From positions 1,141,602 to 1,205,601 of the forward strand of contig QJPP01000273.1 in NCBI GenBank assembly GCA_003996215.1: a stretch of DNA of 64,000 nt, read 5' to 3'. This document shows, in pieces, positions 36,140 through 48,044 of this stretch. The notes under the pieces are model-generated. The model ran no database searches, was not told the DNA's origin, and saw only the letters and a program-made list of their open reading frames with translations. A program made the translations under genes and the position numbers. This DNA comes from Jaltomata sinuosa (taxonomy: Eukaryota > Streptophyta > Magnoliopsida > Solanales > Solanaceae). How positions within the stretch are numbered: the stretch's first letter is position 1; every line of letters starts with the position of its first letter.

Positions 36140-37380
36140 CAAAATTACTTTTAAAAATGTTGAATCTGAGACTGTGCAACATAATATAAGTGAACTAGAA
36201 GAGGTAGAAGAAGCTGAAGTACCGGAAGAACTCGTTAAAAAGGTTGAAGAGTTTGAACATAAACCTAAGGCAAACCTAGTGGATACAGAGGTAGTGAACT
36301 TAGGGTACTCGGAAGTGGCTAATGAAACGTACGTCAGTGTTTACTTATCTGAAAATGAGAAAAAGGGCTACGTTCGGGTTTTGAAAAAACACAAAGACGT
36401 CTTTGCTTGATCCTATGCAGATATGACAGGATTGAGCACTTCGATTGTATCCCACAGACTGCCCACTGATCCCTCTTGTCCTCCTGTCAAACAGAAACTC
36501 AGAAAGTATAAACCTGATCTGAGCTTGAAGATTAAAGAGGAGGTGGCAAAGCAAGTTGAGGCTGGAATCATTTGAGTAACTGAATATCCGACTTGGCTGG
36601 CTAATATCGTACATGTTCCCAAGAAGGATGGTAAGGTCAGAGTCTGCGTTGACTACAGGGATCTTAACAGAGCCATCCCTAAGGACAATTTTCCACTCCC
36701 TAATGTACACATCTTGATCGATAACTGTGCCAAGCATGAAACACAATCATTCGTGGATTGCTTTGCCGGTTATCATCAGATTAAGATGCATGAGGAGGAT
36801 GCTGAGAAAACTGCTTTCATTACACCCTGGGGGGTTTATTGTTACAAGTTTATGCCTTTCGGGTTGAAAAATGCTGGAGCTAATTACATGAGGGCCATGA
36901 CTACCATTTTTTCATGACATGATCCACAAGGAAATTGAAGTTTATGTGGATGATGTTATCATCAAATCCAAGAATGGTTCGAGTCATTTGGACGATCTCG
37001 AGAAGTTCTTTAATAGGCTACGGAAGTACAATCTGAAGTTGAACCTGGCAAAGTGTGCTTTTGGAGTCCCTGCGGGAAAATTCTTGGGTTTTATCGTCAG
37101 TCGTCGCGGAATAGAGTTGGACCCGACCAAAATCAAAGCCATCAAAAAGCTTCCGTCACCGAAAAATAAGAAAGAGGTAATGAGTTTCTTGGTCCGCCTC
37201 AACTACATCAGTCACTTCATAGCCCAATCCACTGTCATCTGTGAGCCGATTTTCAAGTTATTGAAAAAGGATGCTGCCACAAAATGGACGTCAGAGTGTC
37301 AGCAAGCATTTGACAAAATCAAGGATTACCTATCTAATCCTCCTATATTGGTCCCTCTTGAGCCAGGTAGGCTGCTACTA
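36140..37380 (+). pseudogene. pol: Ogre reverse transcriptase
   Basis: Copies element RNA into DNA. Motifs in order: 'VHVPKKDGKVRVCVDYRDLN', 'FVDCFAGYHQIKMHEED', 'FMPFGLKNAGANYMRAM' and the catalytic 'YVDD' at 36,943-36,954, then thumb and connection. The N-terminal part after the intron is acidic ('SELEEVEEAEVPEEL'). Breaks: TGA 36,408, TGA 36,573, and a one-base gain in a T-run at about 36,906-36,913 just before the YVDD block. Everything from 36,919 to 38,499 is again one open frame. Confidence 0.9.
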
Positions 37381-37743
37381 TTGTATTTATCTGTGATGGA
37401 TAATGCTTTCGTTTGTATTCTGGGGCAGCATGATGAAACAGGGAAGAAGGAGCAGGCAATCTATTACATGAGTAAGAAGTTCACATCATATGATGCTCGT
37501 TACTCTTTGTTGGAACGCACGTGTTGTGCATTAACTTGGGCAGCCCAGAAGTTGAGACATTACCTCTCAGCATACACTACTTACTTGATCTCAAGAATGG
37601 ATCCACTAAAGTACATCTTCCAGAAGCCTATGCCTACCGGGAAGCTGGCTAAATGGCAGATTTTGTTGAGTGAATTTGACATAGTTTATGTCACTCAGAG
37701 GGCCATGAAAGCACAGGCGTTGGCAAATCACCTGGCCGAGAAC
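37381..37743 (+). pseudogene. Degenerate gypsy-type RNase H
   Basis: In frame after RT. It retains 'LERTCCALTWAAQKLRHYL' and 'MDPLKYIFQKP', but the first catalytic Asp block (normally Asp-Ala-Ser) is 'LSVMDNAF'. Loss of this site is usual in Tat elements, in which the second RNase H takes over (family knowledge). Confidence 0.75.
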
Positions 37744-37833
37744 CCCGTAGATAATGGATACGAACCCTTGAAAACTTATTTTCCTGATGAGGAAGTGGCA
37801 TTTATGGGAGAGGACATATCCGAAATATACGAT

Positions 37834-38208
37834 GGTTGGAGGATATTCTTTGATGGAGCTGCGAACTTCAAAGGGGTAGGTATTGGAGCTGTTTTGATCT
37901 CAGAAACTGGCCAGCATTATTCGGTATCAGCCAAACTTAGGTTTCCTTACACCAACAATATAGCTGAATACGAAGCTTGCATTTTGGGGCTTCGGCTAGC
38001 CATTGACCTGAATGTCCAAGAGGTATTGGTAATTGGGGACTCAGACCTGTTGATTCATCAAGTACAAGGGGAATGGGCTGCCAAGAACAGGAAACTCCTG
38101 CCATACATAGATTGCATACAAAAATTGTGCAAGAGGTTTGTCAAGATAGAATTCAAACATGTTCCGCGAATCCAGAATGAATTCGCTGATGCTTTGGCCA
38201 CTTTGCCT
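37834..38208 (+). pseudogene. Second, archaeal-type RNase H
   Basis: Domain inside the long frame 36,919-38,499, intact as far as readable. Catalytic residues are visible: Asp in 'IFFDGAANF', Glu in 'NNIAEYEA', Asp in 'IGDSDLLIHQVQGEW' and Asp in 'NEFADALA'. A dual RNase H with this type second marks the Tat lineage. It would remove the RNA strand and primers during reverse transcription. It is labelled a pseudogene because the parent pol is broken. Confidence 0.85.
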
Positions 38209-38495
38209 TCTATGATACAACATCTGGACAAGAATTATATCGATCCCATCCCTATTCATACTCACGAGCAGCCTGCATATTGTTTTCATGTTGAAGAGGA
38301 GTTAGATGGCAAGCCATGGTATGTTGATATCCAGGGATACTTAAAAAATGGAGATTATCCGGAGAATGCCACAAGTATTCAAAAGCGCACTATTCGGAGG
38401 TTAGCTAACCAATTCTTCTTAAGCGAAGAAATCTTGTACAAGAGGACTCCTGATTTAGGACTGCTGAGGTGTGTTGATGTAGAGAAGCTCCTAGT

Positions 38496-39623
38496 TTGAT
38501 TGAAGAAGTCCACGCTGGAACTTGCGGCCCTCACATGAACGGATTTACCTTGGCCAAGAAAATACTGAGATCCGGGTACTTTTGGTTGACTATGGAGACG
38601 GATTGCATTCATTATGTGCAAAAGTGTCATTAATGAAAAATGCATGCCGACGTGATTCGAGTTCCTCCCAACGAACTCCATGTCACCAGCTCTCCTTGGC
38701 CATTTACAGCTTGGGGTATGGACGCTATTGGTCCTATCGAACTTGCCGCATCCAACGGACATAGGTTCATTCTTGTTGCTATTGATTATTTCACCAAATG
38801 GGTCGAGGCTACCTCGCATAAGTCTGTCACAAATAAGGTTGTAGCTGATTTTGTCCGAGATCATATTATCTGTCGATTTGGAGTTCCTGAGTCAATTATT
38901 ACAGATAATGGCACCAATATCAACAGTGATCTGATGAAAGCAACGTGTGAGCAGTTCAAGATCAACCATCGAAACTCTACAGCCTATAGGCCACAGATGA
39001 ACGGAGCAGTTGAGGCTGCGAACAAAAACATCAAGAGGATATTGCGTAAGATGATTGACAATTACATACACTGGCACGAGAAGCTACCCTTCGCATTGTC
39101 GGGATATCATACTACGATGAGGACTTCTACAGGGGCCACTCCTTATCTTCTGGTTTATGGTACTGAAGCTGTGATACCTGCTGAAGTAGAGATACCTTCC
39201 CTAAGGATCATTCAGGAAGCAGAACTGAGTGATACTGAATGGGTGCGAGGTAGAATGGAACAACTGGCACTCATTGATGGGAGGAGAATAAATGCAATTT
39301 GTCATGGTCAACTCTATCAGAATAGAATGGCCAAAGCTTTCAACAAGAACGTCAGACCAAGGCATTTTACACTGATGCAACTTGTCCTAAAACAGATCTT
39401 TCCAAATCAAGACGAGGCAAAAGGAAAATTTGCACCAAATTGGCAAGGTCCTTACATGGTCCATCGGGTTCTGACAGGAGAAGCACTCGTACTAGTGAAA
39501 ATGGATGGTGAAGTGTGGCACAGCCTATCAATTCCGACGCTATCAGAAGATACTTCATCTGAGAAGTTAAGAGAAAGTTATTTCTGTTATGCTTCCTTAC
39601 CTTGTAATTGGAACTACGTTTGA
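38496..39623 (+). pseudogene. Ogre integrase
   Basis: Inserts element DNA. The HHCC zinc-binding part (38,496-38,636) reads in the frame after a shift near 38,490. It keeps two His and the first Cys, but TAA (38,631) and TGA (38,634) fall where the last Cys should be. The core from 38,640 is open for 327 codons and keeps Asp (in 'WGMDAIGP'), Asp (in 'IITDNGTN') and Glu (in 'NGAVEAANKN') with the expected D-D-35-E spacing. A chromodomain is not seen. The ORF ends at TGA 39,621-39,623, inside the start of the structured motif described next. Confidence 0.88.
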
Positions 39624-39673
39624 CCTGATTCCCGTTTAAGAGGGATACGTAGGCGCTCCTATGGAGTTCGGTC
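39622..39673 (+). other. Three-way-junction RNA motif, copy 1 (3' UTR)
   Basis: Outer stem GACC/GGTC, fixed TGAT, stem 2 TCCC/GGGA, fixed 'tacgtaggc', stem 3 CTCC/GGAG, then 'ttcggtc'. It overlaps the integrase stop codon. Upstream 'gaactacgt' is shared with other copies. Six more copies are at 41,706, 59,841 and 60,997-61,417. Confidence 0.7.
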
Positions 39674-39725
39674 TTATCATACTAAAACCTTTCAATTTCC
39701 CTTATCAAGCATTATAACTGGGGCA

Positions 39726-39903
39726 GAATTTTTGAGAGGATCTCAAAAATTCCATCTGAAAAGCATTACCATGAATCGTAAGACTGGGGCAGAATTTTGA
39801 GGGAACCTCAAAATTCACAACAAGCGACCGCTCATTCTACAAAATTTTCTAGCCGAAAGTCTAGTTCTACACTGGGGAGAAATTTTTGAGAGCCCTCAAA
39901 AAT
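39726..39903 (+). repeat. Three perfect hairpins after 'actggggc' leaders
   Basis: 39,726-39,752: GAATTTTTGAGA, GGA loop, then its exact complement. 39,792-39,816: GAATTTTGAGG, GAA loop, complement. 39,882-39,903: ATTTTTGAG, AGCC loop, complement. Each follows 'actgggg'. Arms differ between copies, but pairing is kept in each. A weaker relative starts at 59,946. Confidence 0.75.
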
Positions 39904-40310
39904 GTCATCGGAGCTGCACTCCAAACGCAAAGATGATAAGATGTTGTGATGTCTCAAAGCATGTCACGGTTTACGATTCAACAATATTTTAATTTATTTT
40001 TTTAACATTTCCCTTCCCTTTTCAAAGCAAATTATTTCAAAATACGATTTCAAAGTTTATTTATTTATTTGCTTGAGAGAGTGCCCGAAGAGAGTGCAAC
40101 AGCCCGCAGACGCATAACAAGTATGGACAGATGCACCCAAGAGCAGATGCACAAATCAACCTCCCCTTTTTACAAATTAATAATTTTTCTTTGAACGCAG
40201 AACTAGCAGGTACAAATCCGAGAATTGTCTCAGCAGCATCAAGACAAACACCGTCATCAAAATATGGCAAGAAAGCTAAGCTACTCTATCTTCTCAAAGA
40301 AGAATTGCAT

Positions 40311-41058
40311 TAAGCTCGACAATTACATTCGGCTCGAGAATTATATTTGGCCCGAGATTGCATTATGCCCGAGATGACTTTGGTTCGAGATTGCATTTGA
40401 GCTCGAGAATTTCATTTGGCCCGAGAATTGCATTTGGCCCGAGATTGCATAAAGTCCGAGAATTACATTTGGCTCGAGAATTATATTTGGCCCAAAATTG
40501 CATTATGCCCGAGATGACTTTGGCCCGAGATTGCATTTGACCCGAGAATTATATTTGGCCCGAGAATTGTATTTGGCCCGAGCTTGCGTTAAGCCTGAGA
40601 ATTACATTTGGCTCGAGAATTATATTTGCCCAAAAAGTGCATTTGAGCCCGAGATTGCATTTGGACCGAGATTGCATTATGTCCGAGATTGCATTGTGCT
40701 CGAGAATTACGTATCGCATTGAGCCCGAGAATTGCACTGCTCCCGAGAAATGCATTTGAGATCGAGATTGCATTTGGCCCGAGAAATACATCAAGCCCGA
40801 AGATTGCCTTGCGCCCAAGATTACATCAAGCTCTAGAACTGTGAATTGCATTAAGCCCGAGATAGCATTTTGGCCCGAGAATCGCACTGTGCCCGAGAAT
40901 TTTGATTGAGCCCAAGATTGCATTTGGCCCGAGAATTGCATTATGCCCGAGATTGCATTTTGGCCCGAGAATCGCATTGCGCCCAAGAATTTTGATTGAG
41001 CCCAAGATTGCATTTGGCCCAAGAATTGCATTGTGCCCGAGATTGCATTGAGCCCGAG
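40311..41058 (+). repeat. Minisatellite 'gcatttggcccgagaatt'
   Basis: About 750 bases of short units (18-20 bases) of the form 'ttgcatttggcccgagaa', alternating with 'ttgcattatgcccgagat', with drift. Open frames seen in it on both strands ('ILGPNAILG' type) are repeat artefacts. Tandem repeats in the 3' UTR are common in Ogre elements. Confidence 0.85.
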
Positions 41059-41155
41059 ATCGCGTCGAATCACAACAAGCTACCATGGAACAAATTATTC
41101 AGAAGCTACCAAACGTCTTGCTATGCCACTCAAAACAGATACGCTTTCTTTAATT

Positions 41156-41335
41156 TCTGCTTATCATGCTCAGAAGGCGTCATAGTCTAAAGACATCATT
41201 TTCATGGCCTGCGGACATCATTTCATGGCCTAAGGATTTACTTTCTGCTTATCATGCTCCAAAGGCGTCATCGTCTAAAGGCATCATTTTCATGGCCCGC
41301 GGACATCATTTCATGGCCTGAGGATTATTTTACGT
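41156..41335 (+). repeat. Two tandem units of about 88 bases
   Basis: Both units run 'tctgcttatcatgctc', 'aaggcgtcat', 'catcattttcatggcc' and 'gcggacatcatttcatggcc'. They differ by a few bases. Confidence 0.75.
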
Positions 41336-41705
41336 ATCATGACCCTGAGATATCATCGCTTAACACATCATTTTTACCGTTTTAAGCAACCTTCCATAGT
41401 CTAAAAGGGAACCTGCATCATGTTTTACTTTATTTTTATTTAAAGGTTAATCTTTTATCTAGTTATAATAGAAATTGCAGGCACCGAAAGGTGAACAAAC
41501 CAAGAAACGAGATTAACCGTCGTCTTCACTCCCAAAACATAAATCTTACTATCCCTATACCGCCAACACCGGACCGTTGCTCATGCCCTATTCTTAGGTA
41601 ATCGCTCAAATCTCATCAACTCGTGCCAACTACATCTTCGTCTAGAAGTTCGGTTGTATATCTTCTCTAGAAGCCTCGTTCGTTTCTAAATCTAGAACTA
41701 TACAT

Positions 41706-41764
41706 GGCCTGATTCCCGTAAATAATAGGGATATGTAGGCGACTTGAAAAACGAAGTCTCGGCC
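41706..41764 (+). other. Three-way-junction RNA motif, copy 2
   Basis: Outer stem GGCC/GGCC (changed from GACC/GGTC in copy 1), stem 2 TCCC/GGGA, linker 'tatgtaggc', stem 3 GACTT/AAGTC, then 'tcggcc'. It lies 134 bases before the 3' LTR. Confidence 0.7.
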
Positions 41765-41897
41765 GCAACTCTTTTATAATTCCCCCTTGTTTCTCCGATT
41801 TCGAAGAACTACGCCTCCGGTCGGACAAAATTGGCTACTAAGTCAACGTTCCTTGCCTGATAATTCATCCTTCATTCCCGAGAAAGGAAGGCGCAGC

Positions 41898-44800
41898 TGT
41901 TGAAACCCAATTTTGACCTCCCTATACCTCTCGTAGGCTGTTATTTTAATAATAATAATTATTTTAAATAATAATTTATTTTATATTTTACTTGATTTAT
42001 TAAATAAATTACGTGTTAACACATTAAAATTAGTATATAAATATATAATTATTCTCTATTATTACTATTTTTATCATAAATTTCATATGATATTACATGT
42101 CATTTATTTTACGTACAATATATATACGTAATTTATTTATTTTTAAAATAATTTATCTTTTGATAATTATCGTTAACTATTATTTTATCTACTAAATTTT
42201 ATATATGTAGTAGTTTATTTATTAAATAGCCGTCTGAATTCAATTTCTAATCTCAAATTATTTAAATCCTAGCCCCTTTCTACCAATTTATTTCACTTTT
42301 AGCCTAAATTGGGCTAATTTGGCCCAATTTTAAATCCCAAGTTTAATCCAATCTCAGTCGTTGATCTAATATGATCAACGACCGAGATCAAACTCCTTTT
42401 CTTCTTTCCTTTTAAACAAACACCCCCCAACCCTAACCCCATTCTCCTCCACCGCCCCCTCTATATCCCTCAATCTCTCTCTCTCCTCTCTTCATCTCCT
42501 CCAACCACATCACCGCCTCCACCCGTCACCACCAAACGACGCCGGCACCACCTACTCCCCTCTTCTCAACGCCTCTGCCAGCCACCACCAAAACCCCACC
42601 AGCAGCGGTGAAACTCCAACGCCACCGCCGCCCGTCCCTTCCTCTCTTGCTCTCCATCATCTCCTCCACTCCTATTTCTCGTGTGAAATCCCGCCGCAAA
42701 CCACCAAACGGCCACCCTCATCTCGACCAGAAAACCCACCCAAAACCACATCTCCATCATCCCTTCCCTCCGTCACCATTTTGCCGCCACCGGCAAAATC
42801 AGTCCGAGAACCACCAGTCAAAAACTCACTAAAACCCCCAACGACAGCAAAGCTCCGTCTCCCTAGTGTTGCCACCACTGGTTTCCCCGAAACCCCAAAG
42901 GCCATGTCTTCTCCGGCGAATACTAGAGGAGATCGATGAAAGGAACACTAAGCATGGCTCAGTATTATTTTTCACAAGTCAAGTTTCGGTTGATCGATCG
43001 AACGTCATAATCAACCCCTCATCTTGGTTTTGGTTAAGGTTTACCTCACGCCATGTTATCCTGAATCCATTTTGGGTTTTGCCCTTTTCAACTTCGTCTT
43101 TCTTTTCTCTTGTTATCTGAGTTTAAGATGTGAAATTAGTAGAGTTGGGCTGTGAGTTTGTGTCTGAATTATGTGATTTTTTGTTAATTTTTAATTGTGG
43201 ACTGTCATATGTGAAACCCCCTCAAGTTTGCATGAACTTTCATTCATAGCCTAATTCTGAAAATTAGAATACATGCTTGCTCTGTTGTTGAAGTCAATTC
43301 CTAAGCATGTTGTTGATTATTGTCCTTATATTCTAAGTCAAACTTTTGGGTAAATTTTCTTAGGTTGCTATCTCTGTTTTGCCATAGTATGTTCTTTATG
43401 TGAGACTGTAGATAGTCTGATAAGTTTTGAACTGTTTAGCCCTCCTTCCTTGAGTTTCGTTTGATAATCTTGTGATCTTTATTGACCAATTTCATCATGT
43501 GATAGCCCTGAAATCCGTTTGATTGATTTTGTGTTAGAATTAATTTTTGGCTTTGATACCTGTTAATTTTTGACTCTTGATTAAGATATTATGATATATT
43601 CTCTAAGATGCACTTTTCTCTCTCCTTAATTGATTTGGGACAGCCTTAGTGATTGCTAATTGATTCATTTTTCTTTAATTTTATTGCCTTTATTTAATTT
43701 GGATTGATTCTACTTGAATAATTATGGTAATATCGATATGATTTGGCTCCTAATTGGTTCAGCCCATCTGTTTTAAGGGAATAATCTCCCATGATTGATT
43801 GTCATTGTCCTTTTTTTCTTGATTTAAACAGCTTGTTTATTCTCTTCTTATGGTAAATTTGTGATAAATTGATTTGGCTATTGTAATTAAGGGAATTTTT
43901 TTCCCTTGATTCACGATTTGAATTATTCCCTTCCTTTAACTGAGTCCCTACTCCTATTATAAAAACAGTCTCATTTCCTCATTAGAGAGGAGACTTTGAC
44001 ACACTACTACTTTCATTTTTTTAACTTCTCTTCTTGGTTGATAAGGGCTACTTATTGCTAATTGTGAAGGCTTTGAATATTTTCTGTTATTTGCGGATAA
44101 TTGGTTAGTGTTTTATCGATGCAGATTTCAATTCATATGCATGTTTACCTTTAGTTTGGAATATGTATCCATCTGTGTTTAGCCATGACTGTTCTGTGAT
44201 TTGTTTATAAAAGCATGTCTATAGGATGTCAATTTAGAACTTATATTTCTGTTTGCATTAAACCACTGTTAGCATGAACTTGTTAGTTGGCTTATGTTGT
44301 TTGACTGGTTGGTTTATGTGATTACCTTTGCTTCTGGCTTGGTTTTGTTTTCGTTGTATTTTGTGGAATACGGAGGTCCTAATGTATTCCCATACCTCGA
44401 CATAAGCACTGCCTAGAATCCTTGAGATTCTCAGGAACTCTGACATGTCGAGGGTAGTTTCATAGGTCATACTAGGATCTTCCGAATCCTATGGTATATT
44501 TAACAGGTTTCTATTAGAAGATGGTTACACAGTGAAGAGTTGCCCGAGATTTGGGAGTCTCCAAAGCTTAGATCTGTCTTATTTTATTTTCTCATTCATT
44601 CATTGGTCTGTAATAATTATTGTATAAACTTTGATAATAAATGAAATACTTTAAGGGTTGCTTTGGGGGAGAGGCAAACTATCTGCTATTTGTTATTCAA
44701 AACGTGTTTAATAAAATTAACGTAGAAACATGACTATAGGTATTAATTCAATTTCAGTTTTAAAGCAGTTTCGTCACTTTAAACCAGGTTTATGTGATTA

Positions 44801-46527
44801 ATATATGTTTCAACTTAAGTCAGATATCATGCTTATAAGATTCAAATTTATTTCGGCATACTAATTCAATTTCAACATGTTAAAGCCCCTTTTCAGCATA
44901 TTCAATTATCTGACTATCATTTTCAACATGTTACTTCATTTAGATATCATGCCTATAGGATTTAAATTTGCTTCAGCATATTAATTCATTTAGATACCAT
45001 GCCTATAGGATTTGAATTCATTTTAGCATAGTAATTCATTTAGTTATCATGTCATATGATTTAAAATTTGTTCTAGCATCATCAAATTAGTTACCATGTT
45101 ATAGGTTTTAAAAAATCAGTTTCAACCTTTAAATTAGGAGCCACATGTGAGTTAAAATCTATTTCAGCAGTTTAATTGGCTATCAGTTTTCAGCATATTA
45201 AAATAATTAATAGGGTCAAGTCAACTTTCAACATGTTTGTACACATTAATGTGGCTTAGACACTATGTCATTAGGACTTTAAATTAATTAATCAATCTTG
45301 AAATAGTAGGCAACATGTGTAGTAGTTGTAAATGATTGATCATCTAATATGTTTAAATCAGTCCAACACTTAGAAAGCATGCCTATAGGTATACTACTGC
45401 TTTAACTTAGAGACCATGCTTGTAGGATTTAAATCAGTCTTATCATTTTTTAAATCATAGATCCTGCCTATAGGTTTGTAAAGACAGTTTTAGCATGTTA
45501 AAACCATTAGATATCATGCTCATAAGATTTAATGAATAAATTTTCTGCATATCTATACTATTAGAAATCAAGTTTGTAGTTTAATAAGGCGTTAATTTCT
45601 GAAGCATAGTTTATCACCTCGTACCTTCATTAAATGATTAAGAGGCATGTTTGAGACTGTTATGTGCTACTTGTTTAAAAGTCCGTTGTTGTTTTGCTTG
45701 ACGCTTTTCCGTGTCTAATTAGGAAGTTGTAAGATTTTATTTGTCTAGACCCACATCCAAGTTAGTAAGTCCAATGCCTCTTGGACATTAAGTTGGGACG
45801 GGTAGGCATACTAAGGTACGCTAGATTTTTCATTTCTTTAGTACGCTCCTAGAAATAATAATCTTAATAACCAACTTAGGTGGGTAGATAGACGGATATG
45901 ATGGAAATCGACCGGAGCAGAATACGACAATGTCTTTGGAATTGTCTTCGATAATAAGCCGGGCGCTGATCCGAATAGGTTAAAACTAACCTAAGTTTAG
46001 CTCTTGTTTTATTATATGGCTGGGGTAGTTATCTAAATCACTCAGTAATTAGGTTTTTTTTTCTATATTCTTGTGTTAATTCTGTCTTCTCGCTGATCTC
46101 CTTTTCGTTTCATTATTTATTTTAATTGAGGTTTATATGCATGATCTTTTTTTTCTCACTTAGACTATTAGTAACTAATTTATCTACTTGCTTGAAATAA
46201 TGGTTTATTTGTTTAATTACTTAGTTAATAATAGGCTAATAAAACTGTTGACCCTTTGTTTATCACTTAATTCCCACATAAATAACGAATCCGGCAGGGA
46301 CCCATATTTATGGACCTCGAAAGGTGCTTAACACCTTCCTTTTGAGGTAACTTGAACCCTTACTCGATTTCTGGTGACGTAGACCTTAAATTAATTTAGT
46401 CGTAGTTAGTTAGAATGGTGCCCTAACGCACCTTAAATTCGTTAGGTGGCGACTCTTCACTCTTTTCTATCCAAAAAGAGTTGTCACGTCGATGACCCAT
46501 CTTTCGCGAGAAAAATGGGGCGCGACA
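41898..46527 (+). repeat. 3' LTR of the Ogre-type element
   Basis: Starts TGTTGAAACCCAATTTTGAC and ends GGGGCGCGACA. Near-identical to the 5' LTR. It has a larger version of a small indel near its end (46,455-46,480 against 30,257-30,261), where the 5' LTR holds only 'tggat'. Confidence 0.95.
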
Positions 46528-47449
46528 AGCACTGCAGGGACCACAAAATTAATTATTGAGGCTCCCTATTATGGAAATAATTTAAAATATTAATTTAAAT
46601 TATTCTTACCATAATAAATTACAAATCATTCCACTAGAAATTCGTAATTGCACTCCTCTATTATATTTCAAAATTCCCTATTAAACACTTATGTAATTCC
46701 CCATATTAAGATTACATATACTAATCAATAAAATAAATTACTGACGAATTTAATTAATGATTAATTTTCTTTAGAGCAATACTTAACTTATTTCATATGT
46801 CGGATTCATAAATTCACTGGCCGGGTTTACGCATGAAAACTTATAAGCTTCTCATAAAAGGCGTATCATCAATCTCTATACCGAGACATGGATTTTATCA
46901 ACTAACTTATTATTTCACCAATATATATTATTATCATCCAATCTATCTGGCATATTGACCCATCTCAGGATCTTACCTTTTAATAAATCAAAACGTTAAT
47001 TAATATATACAGCTCATAATAGTTATATCAAGATTGAGAATATAAGTACATTTAATAGTTTAGAGAATATGTTTTTATCAGTCAGTCTAAAACATCTATC
47101 TCTACTCGATCCTGTTCAATACATACAAAATGCACTAGCACGAGAAGTTAGAACTATACCATTCTCGTAATCAAGATAAATTACTTTTAATCTCGTGCCA
47201 CAATCATTCTGATGGTTTGTCCAAATTCCCATCTACGATTGTGAACTATAACTTTAACTTATAAGAACCGACGATTTAATCTTCTGTGCATAATATTAAA
47301 CTCTATACACCAAATCATCTACTATATAAGTTGAGGACACATATATGACAAAATGATCTATTTAATGTAACACTTTATTGAATTAAATAAATAAATAAAT
47401 AATCATTCAATTAATAATACCATATCAAAATGCATGGTTAATAGTATAT
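46528..47449 (-). repeat. Copia LTR-a, right part
   Basis: Starts with the duplicated AGCAC and continues 'tgcagggaccacaaaatt', as in LTR-b from 49,610. It stops at 'aatagtatat', about seven bases short of the LTR end, and joins internal protease sequence directly. Confidence 0.85.
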
Positions 47450-48044
47450 TATAGCTAATAACACAACCGTTATCAGAAAAATTAACATTATAACCATCTC
47501 TTAAATCTCTAGAAACTGAAATCAAATTTCTTCTAACATCAGGTGCATATAATGCGTCTTTTAAAATTAAAACTCTACCACTACCAAATGTAATACTAAT
47601 ATTTCCTAATGCTAAAGCTGAAACTGTTGAGCCATCCGCTTGAAAAATACTAACTTCACCTCTAATCAGCTTGCGTGTTTCTTGAAACCCCTGCATTGTA
47701 GTGCAGATATGATCAGTGGCTCCTGAGTCTACACACCATGATGTGGTATAAACAGCCGCTAAACACGTTTTAACGACAAGTGAAAGTGAGTTATCTAACT
47801 TGTTTTTCTGCTTGGCTAAGAAAACTGGACAATGTGCCATCCAATTGGCTGACATCTAGCAATAAAAATACTTGCCATTAGGCTTTTTCATGCCTCCAGT
47901 TAGAGCTACAACTTTCTTAGCATTGTGACTCTTTTTCTTCTTCTTTTCACCTTTCGATTTAGAAGTAGAACCTTTCTCAATAAAATTATGATCCTCAAAT
48001 TTATTTTGACTCATAATAGTGCTAAGGGAGGTAACGGGAGACAT
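47403..48044 (-). pseudogene. Copia element A: truncated gag plus protease remnant
   Basis: On the minus strand the frame starts MSPVTSLSTIMSQNKF at 48,044. It passes a Lys/Ser-rich segment, has TAG at 47,858-47,856 inside the zinc-knuckle area ('KYFYC*MSANW'), and continues to a protease with the intact active-site motif 'WCVDSGATDHIC'. It runs into the LTR at 47,449, so integrase, RT and RNase H are deleted. The central gag domain is also missing: 'NKFEDHNF' is followed at once by 'IEKGSTSKSKGEKKKKK'. Element B has the same gag deletion. Confidence 0.8.

Larger units (their letters stand above)
39624..41897 (+). other. 3' untranslated region of the Ogre-type element
   Basis: Between integrase and 3' LTR. 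It holds the junction motif twice, three hairpins (39,726-39,903), the 'gcccgagattgcattt' array, and two units of about 88 bases ('tcatggcc.gcggacatcat'). The purine-rich 'gagaaaggaaggcgcag' just before 41,898 is the likely polypurine tract. Confidence 0.8.
25706..46527 (+). mobile_element. Tat/Ogre-type Ty3-gypsy retrotransposon, 20.8 kb, degenerate
   Basis: Two direct LTRs of about 4.6 kb (25,706-30,310 and 41,898-46,527), each TG...CA, are flanked by the duplication AGCAC (25,701-25,705 and 46,528-46,532). In order it carries a PBS matching tRNA-Arg, an extra ORF1, gag, aspartic protease, a short intron, reverse transcriptase, a degenerate RNase H, a second RNase H, integrase, and a 2.3-kb repeat-rich 3' UTR. 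ORF1 before gag, very long LTRs, the protease-RT intron and dual RNase H together define the Ogre/Tat lineage. All coding parts contain stops or frameshifts, so the copy cannot encode its own proteins. Confidence 0.95.

Noticed and set aside
40549..41086. Minus-strand open frames of 174 and 86 codons in the 'cccgagaattgcat' array
   Set aside because: Low-complexity translation of a minisatellite in a retroelement 3' UTR.
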